Translations under genes and position numbers: made by a program
The notes under the pieces: generated by a model
Database searches by the model: none
What the model was told of the DNA's origin: nothing
What the model saw: only the letters and a program-made list of their open reading frames with translations
Part shown: positions 8,042 through 18,078 of the stretch, piece after piece
How the letters are laid out: every line of letters starts with the position of its first letter
How positions within the stretch are numbered: position 1 is the stretch's first letter
Source: Opitutaceae bacterium
GTDB lineage: Bacteria; Verrucomicrobiota; Verrucomicrobiia; Opitutales; Opitutaceae
Reading direction: 5' to 3'
NCBI GenBank assembly: GCA_030648295.1
Contig: JAUSID010000148.1
Span: 44,916-108,915 of the forward strand
DNA: 64,000 bases

Positions 8042-9265
8042 ATGACCTCCGATTTTCGCCGACACCTCGAGAAGACGCTCAATGAAATCGATGCGGCCGG
8101 GCTCTATAAACGCGAGCGGGTGATCGCGTCGCCGCAGGGCGCGAGCGTGACGGTATCGAACCATGGCTCGGCCACACCGCCGGCCGCCGGCACCCATGTC
8201 GAACGCAAGGTCCTAAATTTCTGCGCCAACAATTATCTCGGGCTGGCGGATCATCCCGAGATTATCCGCGCGGCCCACGAGGCGCTCGACCGCTGGGGCT
8301 ACGGACTCTCGTCCGTGCGCTTCATCTGCGGCACGCAGGAAATCCACCAGCAACTGGAGCAGCGGCTGAGCGAATTCCTCGGTACCGAAGACACGATTCT
8401 GTATTCGTCGTGTTTCGACGCGAATGGCGGGTTGTTTGAAACGCTGCTCACAGCTGAGGACGCGGTCATCAGCGACGAATTGAACCATGCCTCGATCATC
8501 GACGGCATCCGGCTGTGCAAGGCCCAGCGGTTTCGATACCGCAATTGCGACATGAACGACCTCGACGCGAAGCTGCACGAAGCCGGCGCCAAGTCGCGGT
8601 TCAAGCTCATCGTCACGGACGGCGTTTTCTCGATGGACGGGTTCATCGCGCCATTGCGCGAAATCTGTGATTTAGCGGACAAGCACAGCGCGCTCGTGAT
8701 GATTGATGACAGCCACGCGGTGGGTTTCATGGGCAAGACCGGCCGGGGCACGCATGAGCACTACGGCGTCATGGAGCGCGTCGACATCATCAGTGGCACG
8801 CTCGGCAAGGCGCTCGGCGGCGCCACCGGCGGATACATCGCCGCGCGGCAGCCCATCGTTGATCTGCTACGACAGCGCTCGCGCCCGTACCTTTTTTCCA
8901 ACACGGTCGCACCGATGGTCGTGGCGGCGTCCATCGCGGCGCTCGATCTGATCACGCGCTCGACGGAACTGCGCGATCGGCTCGAGGCGAACACCCGGTA
9001 CTTTCGCTCGGGGCTCGAAGCCGCGGGCCTGACGCTGAGGCCCGGATCGCATCCAATCGTGCCGGTGATGCTCGGCGACGCCGCGCTTTCGCAACAGTTC
9101 GCGGCGCGGATGCTGGAAAAAGGCGTTTACGTAATCGGCTTTTTCTATCCCGTGGTGCCACAGGGCGCGGCGCGAATCCGGACCCAGGTGAGCGCCGCCC
9201 ACAGCCGCGAGGACCTGGACGCCGCACTCAAGGCGTTTCGCGAAGTGAAGGTGGAGTTGCTGTAG
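8042..9265 (+). CDS. kbl: 2-amino-3-ketobutyrate CoA ligase (glycine C-acetyltransferase)
   Basis: A PLP-dependent alpha-oxoamine synthase that cleaves 2-amino-3-oxobutanoate with CoA to glycine and acetyl-CoA, the step after Tdh. The 407-residue protein has [15 protein letters not shown] near residue 60, the cofactor-stacking region [21 protein letters not shown] carrying the PLP-binding Asp and His, and the Schiff-base lysine in [10 protein letters not shown]. Relative to usual Kbl (about 395 residues) there is a short extra loop around residues 36-55 ([17 protein letters not shown]). It starts at ATG 8042. Confidence 0.95.
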   Translation: MTSDFRRHLEKTLNEIDAAGLYKRERVIASPQGASVTVSNHGSATPPAAGTHVERKVLNFCANNYLGLADHPEIIRAAHEALDRWGYGLSSVRFICGTQEIHQQLEQRLSEFLGTEDTILYSSCFDANGGLFETLLTAEDAVISDELNHASIIDGIRLCKAQRFRYRNCDMNDLDAKLHEAGAKSRFKLIVTDGVFSMDGFIAPLREICDLADKHSALVMIDDSHAVGFMGKTGRGTHEHYGVMERVDIISGTLGKALGGATGGYIAARQPIVDLLRQRSRPYLFSNTVAPMVVAASIAALDLITRSTELRDRLEANTRYFRSGLEAAGLTLRPGSHPIVPVMLGDAALSQQFAARMLEKGVYVIGFFYPVVPQGAARIRTQVSAAHSREDLDAALKAFREVKVELL

Positions 9266-9585
9266 GCGGCGCCGCGGCGGCGCAGGTTTCGCGTTTCGGG
9301 TTTCGCGTTCTGAGTTCTGAGTTCCGGTCGACACTGACGTCTGGCCTCTGGCTTCTGGCCTCTACGTCTCCGACGATGTCCGACCTCTGACATCTGGCGT
9401 CTGCCGTCTGCCGTCTGGCCTCTGGCTTCCGGCTTCTGGCATCTGGCTTCTGGCATCTGGCCTTCCGCCCCTCTGCCCCTCCGCGCCTTCCGCGCCTCTG
9501 CCCCTCCGCGCCTCCGCTCCTCCGCCCCCTCGCCCCTCGGCAGTACTCGACGCCACACCAGTTCCTCGGGCATAACGCAGATGCC
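9266..9585. repeat. kbl-cdd spacer of CTGGCTTCTGGC-type low-complexity repeats
   Basis: A 320-base gene-free stretch. It is dominated by degenerate 7-13-base words (TTCTGAGTTCTGAGTT, CTCTGGCTTCTGGC, GTCTGCCGTCTGCC) from 9306 to about 9470, then CCTCCGCCCC/CCTTCCGCGCC words to 9540. The composition matches 159-290. Apparent minus-strand frames with runs of Arg/Gly/Ala are shadows of this repeat. Confidence 0.75.
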
Positions 9586-10047
9586 ATGTCGTCCGCTCGT
9601 GCCTCCACCCTTCGTCCGTCCACGCTGCGCCGGCTCGAAAAGGCTGCGCGGGCCGCTGCCCGCACCTCGTATTCCCCGTACTCGAAATTCCGGGTCGGTG
9701 CCGCGGTGCTCACCGGCTCGGGGAAAATCTATGGCGGCGCCAATGTGGAAAACGCGTCCTACGGACTCTGCAACTGCGCGGAACGAACAGCGATCTTCAG
9801 TGCCGCGGCGGCCGGCGAACGAAACCTGAAGGCCGTCGTGGTCTACACACCCACGCCCGCGCCGACGATGCCGTGCGGCGCATGCCGGCAGGTCATCCAC
9901 GAATTCGGCTCCGATGCCACGGTGATCGCGATCTGCGATTCGGCGCAGCGTGTCGAACGAACGCTCCCCGAGTTGCTTCCCGACGCGTTCGGGCCGCGTG
10001 ATCTGCTCCAGGCATCGTCACAATCTCCGCGCCGAAACCGTCGCTAA
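9586..10047 (+). CDS. cdd: Cytidine deaminase
   Basis: A zinc-dependent pyrimidine-salvage enzyme converting cytidine or deoxycytidine to uridine or deoxyuridine. The 153-residue length fits the homotetrameric class. The signature NVENASYGLCNCAERTAIF contains the first zinc Cys and catalytic Glu, and PCGACRQVIHEF contains the other two zinc cysteines. YSPYSKFRVGAAV is the conserved N-terminal substrate segment. The last ten residues (QASSQSPRRNRR) look unconserved. Start ATG 9586 is used; an ATG five bases upstream is in another frame. Confidence 0.94.
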   Translation: MSSARASTLRPSTLRRLEKAARAAARTSYSPYSKFRVGAAVLTGSGKIYGGANVENASYGLCNCAERTAIFSAAAAGERNLKAVVVYTPTPAPTMPCGACRQVIHEFGSDATVIAICDSAQRVERTLPELLPDAFGPRDLLQASSQSPRRNRR

Positions 10048-10529
10048 CCAATCAGAGCATCGCACCCTGGGAGCGCGGGCGTCTCGCCCGCCCGATCGTT
10101 TCAATCGCCCGACGGACTTTCCCCATCATTGCGGTCCGAGGCCGCGGGCCAGGGAAAGAATAATTGGCGAGCACGGGCAGCCTGCCCGCACTGATCGAGT
10201 GGCTGCGGCTTCCCCGTTCGGCAGGCTTAGGGCCCCGAGCCGATTCGACGGGCTCACGGCCATCTGTGATTTCGACTGAAAGGCCTCGAGCTTGTCGAGA
10301 GGCCTGTCGAGGGGCAGCCGCAGATTCGGTCGAATATTGCGATCGCATTCCTTTACGGCCGGGGGCGGCCGCGCTCCCAGGCAAGCGTTGCGGGCGGGAC
10401 CCAGCCTTCGCCCAAGGCTTCGGCGGGCAGGCTGCCCGCGCTCCCAGGACTGTCGCGCCGCACGGCGTTTCAATAACGTTCGGCTAATACTCTTGCGCCA
10501 CCCCGCCACCGGACTTGGTTTGGTCCGTC
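10048..10529. repeat. Spacer with several copies of a GGGAGCGCGGGC palindromic repeat
   Basis: A 482-base region before dnaE with no gene. A GC-rich hairpin repeat, in which GGGAGCGCGGGC is followed by a complementary GCCCGC, occurs at 10067-10091. Variants lie near 10165-10190 and 10423-10448 (the latter inverted), with a partial copy ending at 10380. Copies nearly identical to 10067-10091 are at 31458-31482 inside the acyl-CoA synthetase gene and at 35401-35426. The dnaE promoter must lie in this region but I cannot point to it. Confidence 0.75.
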
Positions 10530-13500
10530 TTGGCTACGACTGACAAAAACTTCGTCCACCTCCACGTTCACACCGATTACAGTCTGCTCGACGGCTGCTG
10601 CCGGATCGATCGACTGGTGGAGCGTGCCACGGAACTCGGGATGGGCGCGCTCGCCCTCACCGACCATGGAAATCTGTTCGGCGCGATCGAGTTCTACAAC
10701 CAGGCCAGGGCGAAGGGCATCAAGCCGCTGATCGGCTGCGAACTCTACCTCGTCGAGACGTCGCGGCTCGAAAAAAACGGCCGTTCCGACGAGGGAAAAA
10801 CGATCTTCCACCTCGGGCTGCTGGCGAAGAATCTCACCGGCTACCAGAACCTGCTGAAGCTGGTCTCGGACGCGCACCTCAAAGGTTTCTATTACAAGCC
10901 GCGCACCGATCTCGAGATGCTCGCGAAGCACTCCGCCGGCCTGCTCGGTTTTACCGGCTGCCTCGCCGCCCTCGTGCCGCAGCACCTGCTCCATGACCGC
11001 TACGACGAAGCGCGGAAAGCCTGCGGCCGGTTCGTGGAAATCTTCGGCCGCGAAAATTATTTCGTCGAAATCCAGGATCACGGCATCGCGGAGCAGAAGA
11101 AAATTATTCCCGGCCTGTTGAAGCTCGCGGAGGAGTTCGGACTCAAAGTGATCGCGACGAACGATGTCCATTACGTGCGCGCGCAGGATTCCGGGCCGCA
11201 CGATGCGATGCTTTGCATCCAGACGGGCGCGAAAATCGACGAGGAGAAGCGGATGCGGTTCGACGGAACGCAATTCTACCTCAAGTCGCGCGAAGAGATG
11301 GAGCGGCTGTTCATCGAGGTGCCGGAGTCGGTCACGAACACGCAGCTCGTGGCCGATATGTGTGAACTCTCAATCCCGTTTCCGAAGGGCAGCGAACGCT
11401 ATCCGCGTTACCCGCTGCCGCCGGAGGTGAAGTCAACCCGCACGCCCGCGGGTTACCTGCACGATCTGTGTGTCGCGGGGCTGAAGGCTCGTTACGGCTA
11501 CGATTTCGAGGCCGTTTCCCAGCGGCCGGTCGTCGCAGAGCGACTGGCCAAGCTGGTCAACCTGCCGGCCGGCCAGAAACCGCAGCCGCCCGATTACAGC
11601 GGACTGGCGCTCGACGAGGAGCTCGCGGTGCGGATGGGTTACGAGCTCGCGATCATCAATGTCACCGGCTTCGTCGATTACTTTCTCGTTGTCTGGGATT
11701 TCATCCACTGGGCGAAGGAGCACGGCGTGCCGGTCGGGCCGGGCCGCGGTTCCGGCGCCGGCTGTCTCGTCGCCTACCTGCTCGCGATCACGAACCTCGA
11801 CCCGATCCGGTTCAAGCTGCTGTTCGAGCGGTTCCTCAACCCGGAGCGCGTGTCGCCCCCCGACTTCGACATCGACTTCTGCATGCGCCGGCGCGGCGAG
11901 GTGATCGATTACGTGCGCCAGAAATACGGCGACCAGTGCGTGGCCAACATCATCACGTATGGCACGCTCGGCGCGAAGATGGTCATCCGCGACATCTCGC
12001 GCGTGCACAACCTCGCCTTCGCCGACGCCGATCGGCTGGCGAAGATGATTCCCGACGAACTCAATATCACGCTCGAGGACTCGATCACCAGGAGCGCGGA
12101 GCTGCGCGACGAGGTGAACAAGAATCCGGTCGCGAAGAGAATCTTCGACCAGGCGCGCGTGCTCGAAGGCATGGTGCGCAACACCGGCAAGCACGCGGCC
12201 GGCATCATCATCACGGACAAGCCGCTCGACGAGTTCGTCCCGCTGACGTTGCAGGAGGGCGATGTCACGGTGCAGTTCGACATGAACGCGGTGGGCAAAC
12301 TCGGCCTGCTGAAGATGGATTTCCTCGGGCTGAAGACGCTCACCGTGATCGCGGACGCCGTGGACAACGTCCGCCGAACGGCGGACCCGAAGTTCGACAT
12401 CGAGCAACTGCCGCTCGACGACCCGAAAACCTACGCGCTGCTCAATGTCGGCAAGACGGTGGGCGTGTTCCAGCTCGAGTCGCCCGGGATGCAGAACGCC
12501 TGCAAGCTCGTGGGCGTCTCGAACATCGACGACATCAACGCCATCGGCGCGCTCTACCGGCCGGGCCCGATGGCGTTCATCCCCGACTACGCCCGCGGCA
12601 AGAAGGATCCGTCCACCGTCACCTATCCGCACCCGCTGCTCGAACTGTCGCTGAAGGAGACCTACGGCATCATCGTCTACCAGGAGCAGGTGATGGAGTG
12701 CGCGAAGATCATCGCCGGCTACACGCTGGGCGGCGCCGACATGCTGCGGCGCGCCATGGGCAAGAAGGACGCCGAGGCGATGGCGAAGGAGCGGATCAAG
12801 TTCGTCGACGGCGCAAAGCGCGTGAACAACATCGATGAGAGGCAGGCGAACGAAATCTTCGACCTGTTGAACAAGTTCGCCAGCTACGGCTTCAACAAAT
12901 CCCACTCGGCCGCCTACGCGATGCTGAGCTACCAGACCGCGTATCTCAAAGCCAACTACCCCGTTCAGTTCATGGCGGCGATGCTCAGCGCCGAGCTCGG
13001 CAACGCGGAAAAGGTTTCCCACTTCATCGCCGAGGCGGGCGCCATGGGGCTGACCGTACTCGGACCCGACGTGAACGAGTCGCGCGAGATGTTCACGCCG
13101 GTCGGCTCCAAGATCCGCTTCGGTCTCGCGGGCGTGAAGGGCGTCGGTGAACTCGCCGCGCAAAAGATTATCGAGGAACGCGAGAAAAACGGGCCGTATA
13201 CCGACTTCGCCGACCTCGCGCGCCGAGTGGATGGCCGGGCGATCAACAAGCGCGTGCTCGAACACCTGACGAAGACAGGCGCGTTCGATTTCAGCGGCGC
13301 GCCGCGGAAACAGCTGTTCGACGGCATCGACTCCGCGCTCGCCGGCGCCGCCGCGCAGGCGCGGGATCGCGCCGCCGGTCAGCACAGTTTCATGGATCTT
13401 CTGGCGGAGGATCCCGCGCCGAGGAAGAACGGCACCAATGGCGGCGCGAGGGCGGCGGATCGCGCGGGTTCGCCCGGGCCGGCGCTCCCGGCGACCGATG

Positions 13501-14198
13501 AGGATTTTTCCGCCGCCGAGCGGCTCGCCTTCGAGAAGGAACTGCTCGGGTTCTACGTGTCCGGCCACCCGATGAACACCTACGCCGGACTCGCCGAGGC
13601 GATCGACACGTTCGCGGTCGAGGAACTCCTGGGACAGTCGGACCGGACCGAATTCCGGCTCTGCGGCATCGCGAGCAACCTGGTGAAGAAACTTTCGAAG
13701 CGCGACAACCGCCCCTGGGTGGCGTTCACGCTCGCGACCAAACATGCGGCCCTCGGGCTGAACATGTTCGCGGACGCGTACGCCGCGTACGGCCAGACGC
13801 TCGCCGAGAATGCGCTCGTGCTGGTGCAGGGGACCATTCTCGTCAACCAGGAGGGCGCGCGGATCAACGTGAAGGAATGCTACCCGCTCGACGCGCAGGT
13901 GGCGGGATTAGTGAAGAAAGTGACGTGGCTGCTGCATCCGCAGCACGCGGAGGTGGGCGCGTTCCTGCGGCTGCTGCGCGAGACGTTGAACAAGCAGGCT
14001 GGCGACACGCGCGTGGAGTTCGGCTTCGTATTCGAGAACCGGATTGCCCCGGTGGCCGAGGCCAGTACCGCCCTCGCGTGGAAGCTCAATGCCGCGGCGT
14101 TTCAAGACCTGCGGTCCCATCCGGCGGTCGCGGGCGTCCAGATCGAAACACGCCGGATCGAGCTGAAGCAGGATCGGCGCTGGGCCAAGCGAGCGTAG
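10530..14198 (+). CDS. dnaE: DNA polymerase III alpha subunit
   Basis: The replicative polymerase catalytic subunit, about 1,222 residues. Domains in order are: PHP domain beginning [13 protein letters not shown] with TDHGNLFG; palm with [20 protein letters not shown] and catalytic [19 protein letters not shown] (two Asp); fingers with [12 protein letters not shown] and [17 protein letters not shown]; thumb and beta-binding helices including [20 protein letters not shown]; a helix-hairpin-helix region ([17 protein letters not shown]); and a C-terminal OB fold. A variable Gly/Ala-rich linker (about residues 965-985) precedes [18 protein letters not shown]. The start is not an ATG: TTG 10530 ([13 protein letters not shown]) is preferred over TTG 10515. 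It is followed by a hairpin at 14217-14240. Confidence 0.96.
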   Translation: MATTDKNFVHLHVHTDYSLLDGCCRIDRLVERATELGMGALALTDHGNLFGAIEFYNQARAKGIKPLIGCELYLVETSRLEKNGRSDEGKTIFHLGLLAKNLTGYQNLLKLVSDAHLKGFYYKPRTDLEMLAKHSAGLLGFTGCLAALVPQHLLHDRYDEARKACGRFVEIFGRENYFVEIQDHGIAEQKKIIPGLLKLAEEFGLKVIATNDVHYVRAQDSGPHDAMLCIQTGAKIDEEKRMRFDGTQFYLKSREEMERLFIEVPESVTNTQLVADMCELSIPFPKGSERYPRYPLPPEVKSTRTPAGYLHDLCVAGLKARYGYDFEAVSQRPVVAERLAKLVNLPAGQKPQPPDYSGLALDEELAVRMGYELAIINVTGFVDYFLVVWDFIHWAKEHGVPVGPGRGSGAGCLVAYLLAITNLDPIRFKLLFERFLNPERVSPPDFDIDFCMRRRGEVIDYVRQKYGDQCVANIITYGTLGAKMVIRDISRVHNLAFADADRLAKMIPDELNITLEDSITRSAELRDEVNKNPVAKRIFDQARVLEGMVRNTGKHAAGIIITDKPLDEFVPLTLQEGDVTVQFDMNAVGKLGLLKMDFLGLKTLTVIADAVDNVRRTADPKFDIEQLPLDDPKTYALLNVGKTVGVFQLESPGMQNACKLVGVSNIDDINAIGALYRPGPMAFIPDYARGKKDPSTVTYPHPLLELSLKETYGIIVYQEQVMECAKIIAGYTLGGADMLRRAMGKKDAEAMAKERIKFVDGAKRVNNIDERQANEIFDLLNKFASYGFNKSHSAAYAMLSYQTAYLKANYPVQFMAAMLSAELGNAEKVSHFIAEAGAMGLTVLGPDVNESREMFTPVGSKIRFGLAGVKGVGELAAQKIIEEREKNGPYTDFADLARRVDGRAINKRVLEHLTKTGAFDFSGAPRKQLFDGIDSALAGAAAQARDRAAGQHSFMDLLAEDPAPRKNGTNGGARAADRAGSPGPALPATDEDFSAAERLAFEKELLGFYVSGHPMNTYAGLAEAIDTFAVEELLGQSDRTEFRLCGIASNLVKKLSKRDNRPWVAFTLATKHAALGLNMFADAYAAYGQTLAENALVLVQGTILVNQEGARINVKECYPLDAQVAGLVKKVTWLLHPQHAEVGAFLRLLRETLNKQAGDTRVEFGFVFENRIAPVAEASTALAWKLNAAAFQDLRSHPAVAGVQIETRRIELKQDRRWAKRA

Positions 14199-14216
14199 CG
14201 CGGTTTGTTCGGCTCG

Positions 14217-14240
14217 ATTTCCCGGCGTTGCCCGGGAAAT
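14217..14240 (+). terminator. Hairpin after dnaE
   Basis: Arms ATTTCCCGG (14217-14225) and CCGGGAAAT (14232-14240) enclose a six-base loop, 18 bases after the dnaE stop. There is no clean U-run, so it may be a weak or attenuating terminator ahead of rsmB. Confidence 0.4.
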
Positions 14241-14281
14241 TGCATTTGGAGTTTCACCGTTTGGGTTTAGAGTGACCGCCC

Positions 14282-15478
14282 TTGGACACGAAACCGCAGA
14301 ATTTTTCGCCCGCCACCCACGCGCAGCCAGCCCGCTCGACGGTTGACTCCGCCGCGCTCAACCACGCGGCGCGGATTCTCGCGGCGGCGACGGACGACAT
14401 TCCGGCGGATGTCGCGTTGCGTCATTACTTCCTGGAGACGCGACACCTTGGTCCGCGCGAGAAGCGCGCGATCAGTCGCGCCGTGTTCTCCTATTTTCGC
14501 TGGCTGCAATGGCTCGATCCCAAGGCGTCATTCCAGAAACAGGTCGACCACGCGTGGACGCTCCAGGAGCGGTTTCGCGCCGACGAAAAGTCGATCAAGG
14601 TTGAGACGCTGGCGGCCCGCGCGGTTCCGGCCTGGCTGCACGAGGAAATGGCGGTGCCGCCCGAATACCTGCGGCAACTGCAACGCGAGCCTGCCCTCTG
14701 GCTGCGCGCGCGGCCGGGCACGGCGGCGAAACTGGCGCAGGAACTCGGTCATTGTGAGCTCTCCACCGTGGCGCCCGATGCAATCCGTTACACCGGCCAC
14801 CAGGATCTGTTCCTGACGCCCGCGTTCCATCGCGGTGCATTTGAAATTCAGGATCTCACCTCCCAAATCGTCAGCCATGCCGCCGCGCCCAAGCCGGGCG
14901 AAACCTGGTGGGATGCCTGTGCCGGCGAAGGTGGCAAGACGCTCCATCTCGCCGCCCTCATGGCGAACAAGGGCGTCGTGTGGGCGTCGGATCGAAGCGA
15001 GCGCCGGTTGCAGATCCTGAAACGCCGCGCCGCCCGCGCCGAGATTTTCAATTATCGTGCCGCGCTCTGGGACGGCTCCGCGAAACTGCCCACGAAAACG
15101 AAATTCGACGGCATCCTCATTGATGCCCCGTGCAGTGGAGTCGGTACGTGGCAGCGGAATCCACACGCCCGCTGGTCGGCAACGATCGATGACGTCCATG
15201 AACTCGCGCGCGTGCAACGCGGCATTCTCGAGCATGCCGCTGCCGCGCTGAAGCCGCGCGGCCGGTTGCTTTATTCGGTCTGCACGCTCACGCGGAGCGA
15301 GACCAGCGCGGTGGCTGATGCCTTCAGCGCGGCGCATCCGGAATTGCAGCCATCGGCGGTATTCGCCGCCGCCGCCACACCCTCTCCCGCCGCACCGCCG
15401 TCGGCGCCCGCCGTGACGCTTTGGCCGCACGAGCTGAACGCAAACGGCATGTTCATCGCCGCGTGGGTCCGCACCTGA
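14282..15478 (+). CDS. rsmB: RsmB/NOP family rRNA (cytosine-C5)-methyltransferase
   Basis: A 398-residue SAM-dependent RNA m5C methyltransferase. The N-terminal half is the helical NusB-like region of RsmB (AARILAAATDDIPADVALRH and PREKRAISRAVFSYFR). The catalytic half has the SAM site DACAGEGGKT, the ASDRSERRL segment, the catalytic DAPCSGVGTWQRNP motif and the second conserved Cys in LYSVCTLTRSE. An Ala/Pro-rich stretch near residue 360 interrupts the last strand region. The start is TTG 14282, with no nearby ATG. Its TGA stop overlaps by one base the ATG of the next membrane-protein gene, implying coupled translation. Other RNA m5C methyltransferases of this fold are possible; RsmB is the best fit. 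Confidence 0.85.
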   Translation: MDTKPQNFSPATHAQPARSTVDSAALNHAARILAAATDDIPADVALRHYFLETRHLGPREKRAISRAVFSYFRWLQWLDPKASFQKQVDHAWTLQERFRADEKSIKVETLAARAVPAWLHEEMAVPPEYLRQLQREPALWLRARPGTAAKLAQELGHCELSTVAPDAIRYTGHQDLFLTPAFHRGAFEIQDLTSQIVSHAAAPKPGETWWDACAGEGGKTLHLAALMANKGVVWASDRSERRLQILKRRAARAEIFNYRAALWDGSAKLPTKTKFDGILIDAPCSGVGTWQRNPHARWSATIDDVHELARVQRGILEHAAAALKPRGRLLYSVCTLTRSETSAVADAFSAAHPELQPSAVFAAAATPSPAAPPSAPAVTLWPHELNANGMFIAAWVRT

Positions 15479-17088
15479 TGCCGCTCGCCCGCCCAACCAC
15501 GAGCGCGTCGCCCCACGTCGCACGATGGCTGCAATGGGCTTTTGTTTTTCCCGTCCTCGCGTTCGCCTGGCTCCGTTTTTCGGATAATACCGCCGACAAC
15601 GATCTCTGGGGTCACGTCCTCTACGGCCAGCGCATGCTCGCGCTGGGCCGCATCGAGACGACAGACGTACTCTCGTGGACGGCGGCGGGCGAGCGGTGGA
15701 TCAATCACGAAACCGCGGCCGAACTCGTGCTCGCGCTCGTCCATCGCGCCGGCGGCAGTGCCGGACTGTGGTTCTTCATGATGGGCATGGCCGCGGTGAC
15801 GCTCACGTGGGCCGGCGTTGAAGGAACACGTGGTCGCGCTCGCGCCGCGGTCACGCTCACGCTGCTGGCGGTTTCCACGAACTTCATCGCGATGGGCTAC
15901 GCCGTGCGGCCGCAGCTCTTCACGATGCTTGGTTTCGTCGCGCTCCTGGCGACGTTGCGCCGCTTTCTGTCCGGCCGGCTGGCGTGGGGCTGGCTGCTGC
16001 CGCCGCTGTTCGCCGCATGGGTGAATTTTCACGGCGGTTATCTTGCCGGCTGGCTCGTGTTGCTGCTGGCGGTCGGCGTCGAAACGGCAACGCGATTCTC
16101 GCACCGCAGCGCGTCCACGGATGCTGGCCGCAGTTTCGCCGCTCCACTTCTCCTCGTGGTGTCATGCACCGCCGCGCTCGCCGCGAACCCCGAGGGATTT
16201 CACCTGCTGGCGTGGACACTGCAAACGGTGCGGCTGCCGCGGCCGTCGATCACGGAATGGCAGCCGATGCCGCTGTCGCTGTCCGCCGTCCCATTTTTTT
16301 TCGTCGTAGCGAGCACCTTGCTCGCCTGGATGTTGAGCCGGCGTCCGCGGCATTGGTGGCAGGCGGCCGTGCTCGCCGTACTGGCGGTGATGGCCGTGCT
16401 GCAGCAGCGGCACGCGCCGCTGTTCGGGCTGGCGAACCTGATTTTCACGCCCGAGCACCTGGCCGACGCGCTGAGCCGGCTCGCCGTCCATGTACGCGGA
16501 CTCATCGAAACTTTGCACCAGCCCGCCATGCAGGCCGTCGTGGGCTTGGGCCTGGCCGCGGCCGGCGTCGCCGCGATTGCAGCCAGCCTCCGGCTGCCGC
16601 GCGAGCATGCGTTCGCCATCGAGGTGCCGGCGGATGTGTATCCAGTTTCCGCAATCGCATTCATCCGCGAACACGCGCTCGAAGGAAACACGATCACGTT
16701 CTTCGACTGGGGCCAGCAGGTGCTTTGGGAACTCCCGCGCAATCCCGTGTCGTTCGACGGACGGCTCGACACGGTGTATTCGCGAGCCGTGATGGATGCG
16801 CACTGGCGATTCTATGCCGGCGAGCCACCGGGGCCGGCCCTCGATTTTGCACGCGCCGCCGTGGCGCTCTTGCCCACCGCGTCGGGCGGGGTTGATGTGC
16901 TGCGGCGCAACGGGTGGAAACTCGCGTACCGCGATCCGCTGGCAGCCGTTCTGGTACGTAACCCGGCCGATTTTCCGCGGCTCGCCGCTGCGCCACACCC
17001 CGTACTCACCGGCCCATCCGCGCTTCAAGGTCGGGCCCGTTTTCCCGACCAACCACCGCTGCTGGCAACGGCGACGCGACCGCGCTGA
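15478..17088 (+). CDS. Polytopic membrane protein of unknown function (GT-C-like)
   Basis: A 536-residue integral membrane protein with roughly ten hydrophobic segments, followed by a soluble C-terminal portion of about 160 residues. The N terminus has NTADNDLWGHVLYGQRMLAL and WTAAGERWINHETAAELVLA. This pattern is typical of an uncharacterised bacterial family resembling polyprenol-dependent glycosyltransferases (GT-C fold), with acidic residues in the first periplasmic loop. The C-terminal part (AIAFIREHALEGNTITFFDW, then VSFDGRLDTVY) is conserved in the same group. The function is unknown; a cell-surface sugar transfer role is only inference. It overlaps rsmB by one base and is followed four bases later by the methyltransferase gene. 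Confidence 0.75.
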   Translation: MPLARPTTSASPHVARWLQWAFVFPVLAFAWLRFSDNTADNDLWGHVLYGQRMLALGRIETTDVLSWTAAGERWINHETAAELVLALVHRAGGSAGLWFFMMGMAAVTLTWAGVEGTRGRARAAVTLTLLAVSTNFIAMGYAVRPQLFTMLGFVALLATLRRFLSGRLAWGWLLPPLFAAWVNFHGGYLAGWLVLLLAVGVETATRFSHRSASTDAGRSFAAPLLLVVSCTAALAANPEGFHLLAWTLQTVRLPRPSITEWQPMPLSLSAVPFFFVVASTLLAWMLSRRPRHWWQAAVLAVLAVMAVLQQRHAPLFGLANLIFTPEHLADALSRLAVHVRGLIETLHQPAMQAVVGLGLAAAGVAAIAASLRLPREHAFAIEVPADVYPVSAIAFIREHALEGNTITFFDWGQQVLWELPRNPVSFDGRLDTVYSRAVMDAHWRFYAGEPPGPALDFARAAVALLPTASGGVDVLRRNGWKLAYRDPLAAVLVRNPADFPRLAAAPHPVLTGPSALQGRARFPDQPPLLATATRPR

Positions 17089-17092
17089 TCCC

Positions 17093-17998
17093 ATGGAGAA
17101 ACCGGCGAAAATTTCCGCCGCGCAGGTTCGCGCCGACTTCAACGATCTGCACGCGGTCGTACACTATACGCGCGCGGCACATGAACTCGGGTTGTGGAAA
17201 TCGGAACGGCTGCTGATCGAGCGTTTCTTTCCCGAGCGCGACGCACCACTGCTCGAAGCCGGTTGCGGTGCCGGCCGCGTGACGCTCGGGTTGTGGTCGC
17301 TCGGGTATCGCCGGCTCACTGCGTTCGACTTCGCCCAGGAGCTCATCGATCAGGCGATCAGCCTCGCGACCGAGCGCGGCGCGACGCCCATCCGCTTTCT
17401 TCACGCCGACGCCACTCAACTCCCTCCCGGCCTTTGTCATCTATTAGATGACAAACCGGGAGTTCCTCCCATAGGAGAGTCCAGCCACCGATGTCATCTA
17501 ATAGATGACAAAGTGGATCACGGTTCGCGGCGGGAGCGGCCAGCACAAGAAGAAGAGCGCGGGACAGAGTGTGCCGGCGTGCCGTTTGCCGGCGCGTTGT
17601 TCATGTTCAACGGACTGATGCAGATTCCCGGTCGGGAAAACCGCCGCGTCGCGCTACGCGAGTTGCACCGCGTCTGCCGGCCCGGCGCGCCGCTGCTCTT
17701 CACCACCCACGATCGCGATCACTCGCCCACCGAATGCGCGCTGTGGCGGCTCGAAACCCTGCGCTGGATACGCGGCGAACAGGATCCGCGGCTGGTCGAG
17801 TTCGGTGACCGCTATTTCGAGGACCAGGCCTGCCGCACGTTCATGCACCTGCCGGACCGCCGCGAAATCCTCGAAGACCTCGCCGCGACCGGCTGGCGGC
17901 ACGAGTTCGATGAAATGCGTGCGAAACTAGCGAGGGAGCCGCGCGCCGTCCGGGATTTTTCCGACGAGTGCCGCTTCTGGGTCGCGCAGCGCGCTTGA
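17093..17998 (+). CDS. SAM-dependent methyltransferase with in-frame palindrome insertion
   Basis: A class I methyltransferase of 301 residues. The SAM-binding motif LLEAGCGAGRVTLGL lies near residues 54-68, with AFDFAQELIDQA as motif II and FLHADATQLP as the adenine-contact region; the second half has VCRPGAPLLFTTHD. Directly after ADATQLP the fold is interrupted by about 45 residues (113-158) encoded by two palindromes and their spacer (CHLLDDK, 12 residues, CHLIDDK) plus a charged tail. The normal strand then resumes at PFAGALFMFNGLMQI. The insertion keeps the frame, so the gene may still be functional. The substrate is unknown; the frame extends upstream into the membrane-protein gene and ATG 17093 is preferred. 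Confidence 0.82.
   Translation: MEKPAKISAAQVRADFNDLHAVVHYTRAAHELGLWKSERLLIERFFPERDAPLLEAGCGAGRVTLGLWSLGYRRLTAFDFAQELIDQAISLATERGATPIRFLHADATQLPPGLCHLLDDKPGVPPIGESSHRCHLIDDKVDHGSRRERPAQEEERGTECAGVPFAGALFMFNGLMQIPGRENRRVALRELHRVCRPGAPLLFTTHDRDHSPTECALWRLETLRWIRGEQDPRLVEFGDRYFEDQACRTFMHLPDRREILEDLAATGWRHEFDEMRAKLAREPRAVRDFSDECRFWVAQRA
17433..17510. repeat. Palindrome pair (TGTCATCTAWTAGATGACA) inside the methyltransferase gene
   Basis: A perfect 23-base palindrome at 17433-17455 (centre T) and a second with a 19-base core at 17492-17510 (centre A) are separated by 36 bases. The two start points of the shared TGTCAT word are 57 bases apart (19 codons), so both are read as CHL(L/I)DDK in the host frame. 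The reverse strand of this pair is also open across the unit. Confidence 0.9.
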
Positions 17999-18078
17999 CT
18001 GCATTCCATCCGTGATGAGCGGTGAAATCAGCGGCCAACGGAATTGAGCGTCTTCGCCGCCATCGACGATTTCCCGAA

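Noticed and set aside
9145..9900. Minus-strand frames of 161-251 codons over the kbl-cdd spacer
   Set aside because: They translate the low-complexity repeat (runs of Arg, Gly, Glu, Ala) and overlap cdd, whose zinc motifs are on the plus strand.
13430..13500. Palindromic repeat insertion in the dnaE linker ([17 protein letters not shown])
   Set aside because: The DNA resembles the GGGAGCGCGGGC repeat only loosely, and this linker is variable in DnaE proteins; not enough to call an insertion.
11433..13745. 770-codon open frame on the minus strand
   Set aside because: It is the exact antisense of dnaE, has Arg/His/Val-rich composition without any domain, and arises from high-GC codon bias in the real gene.
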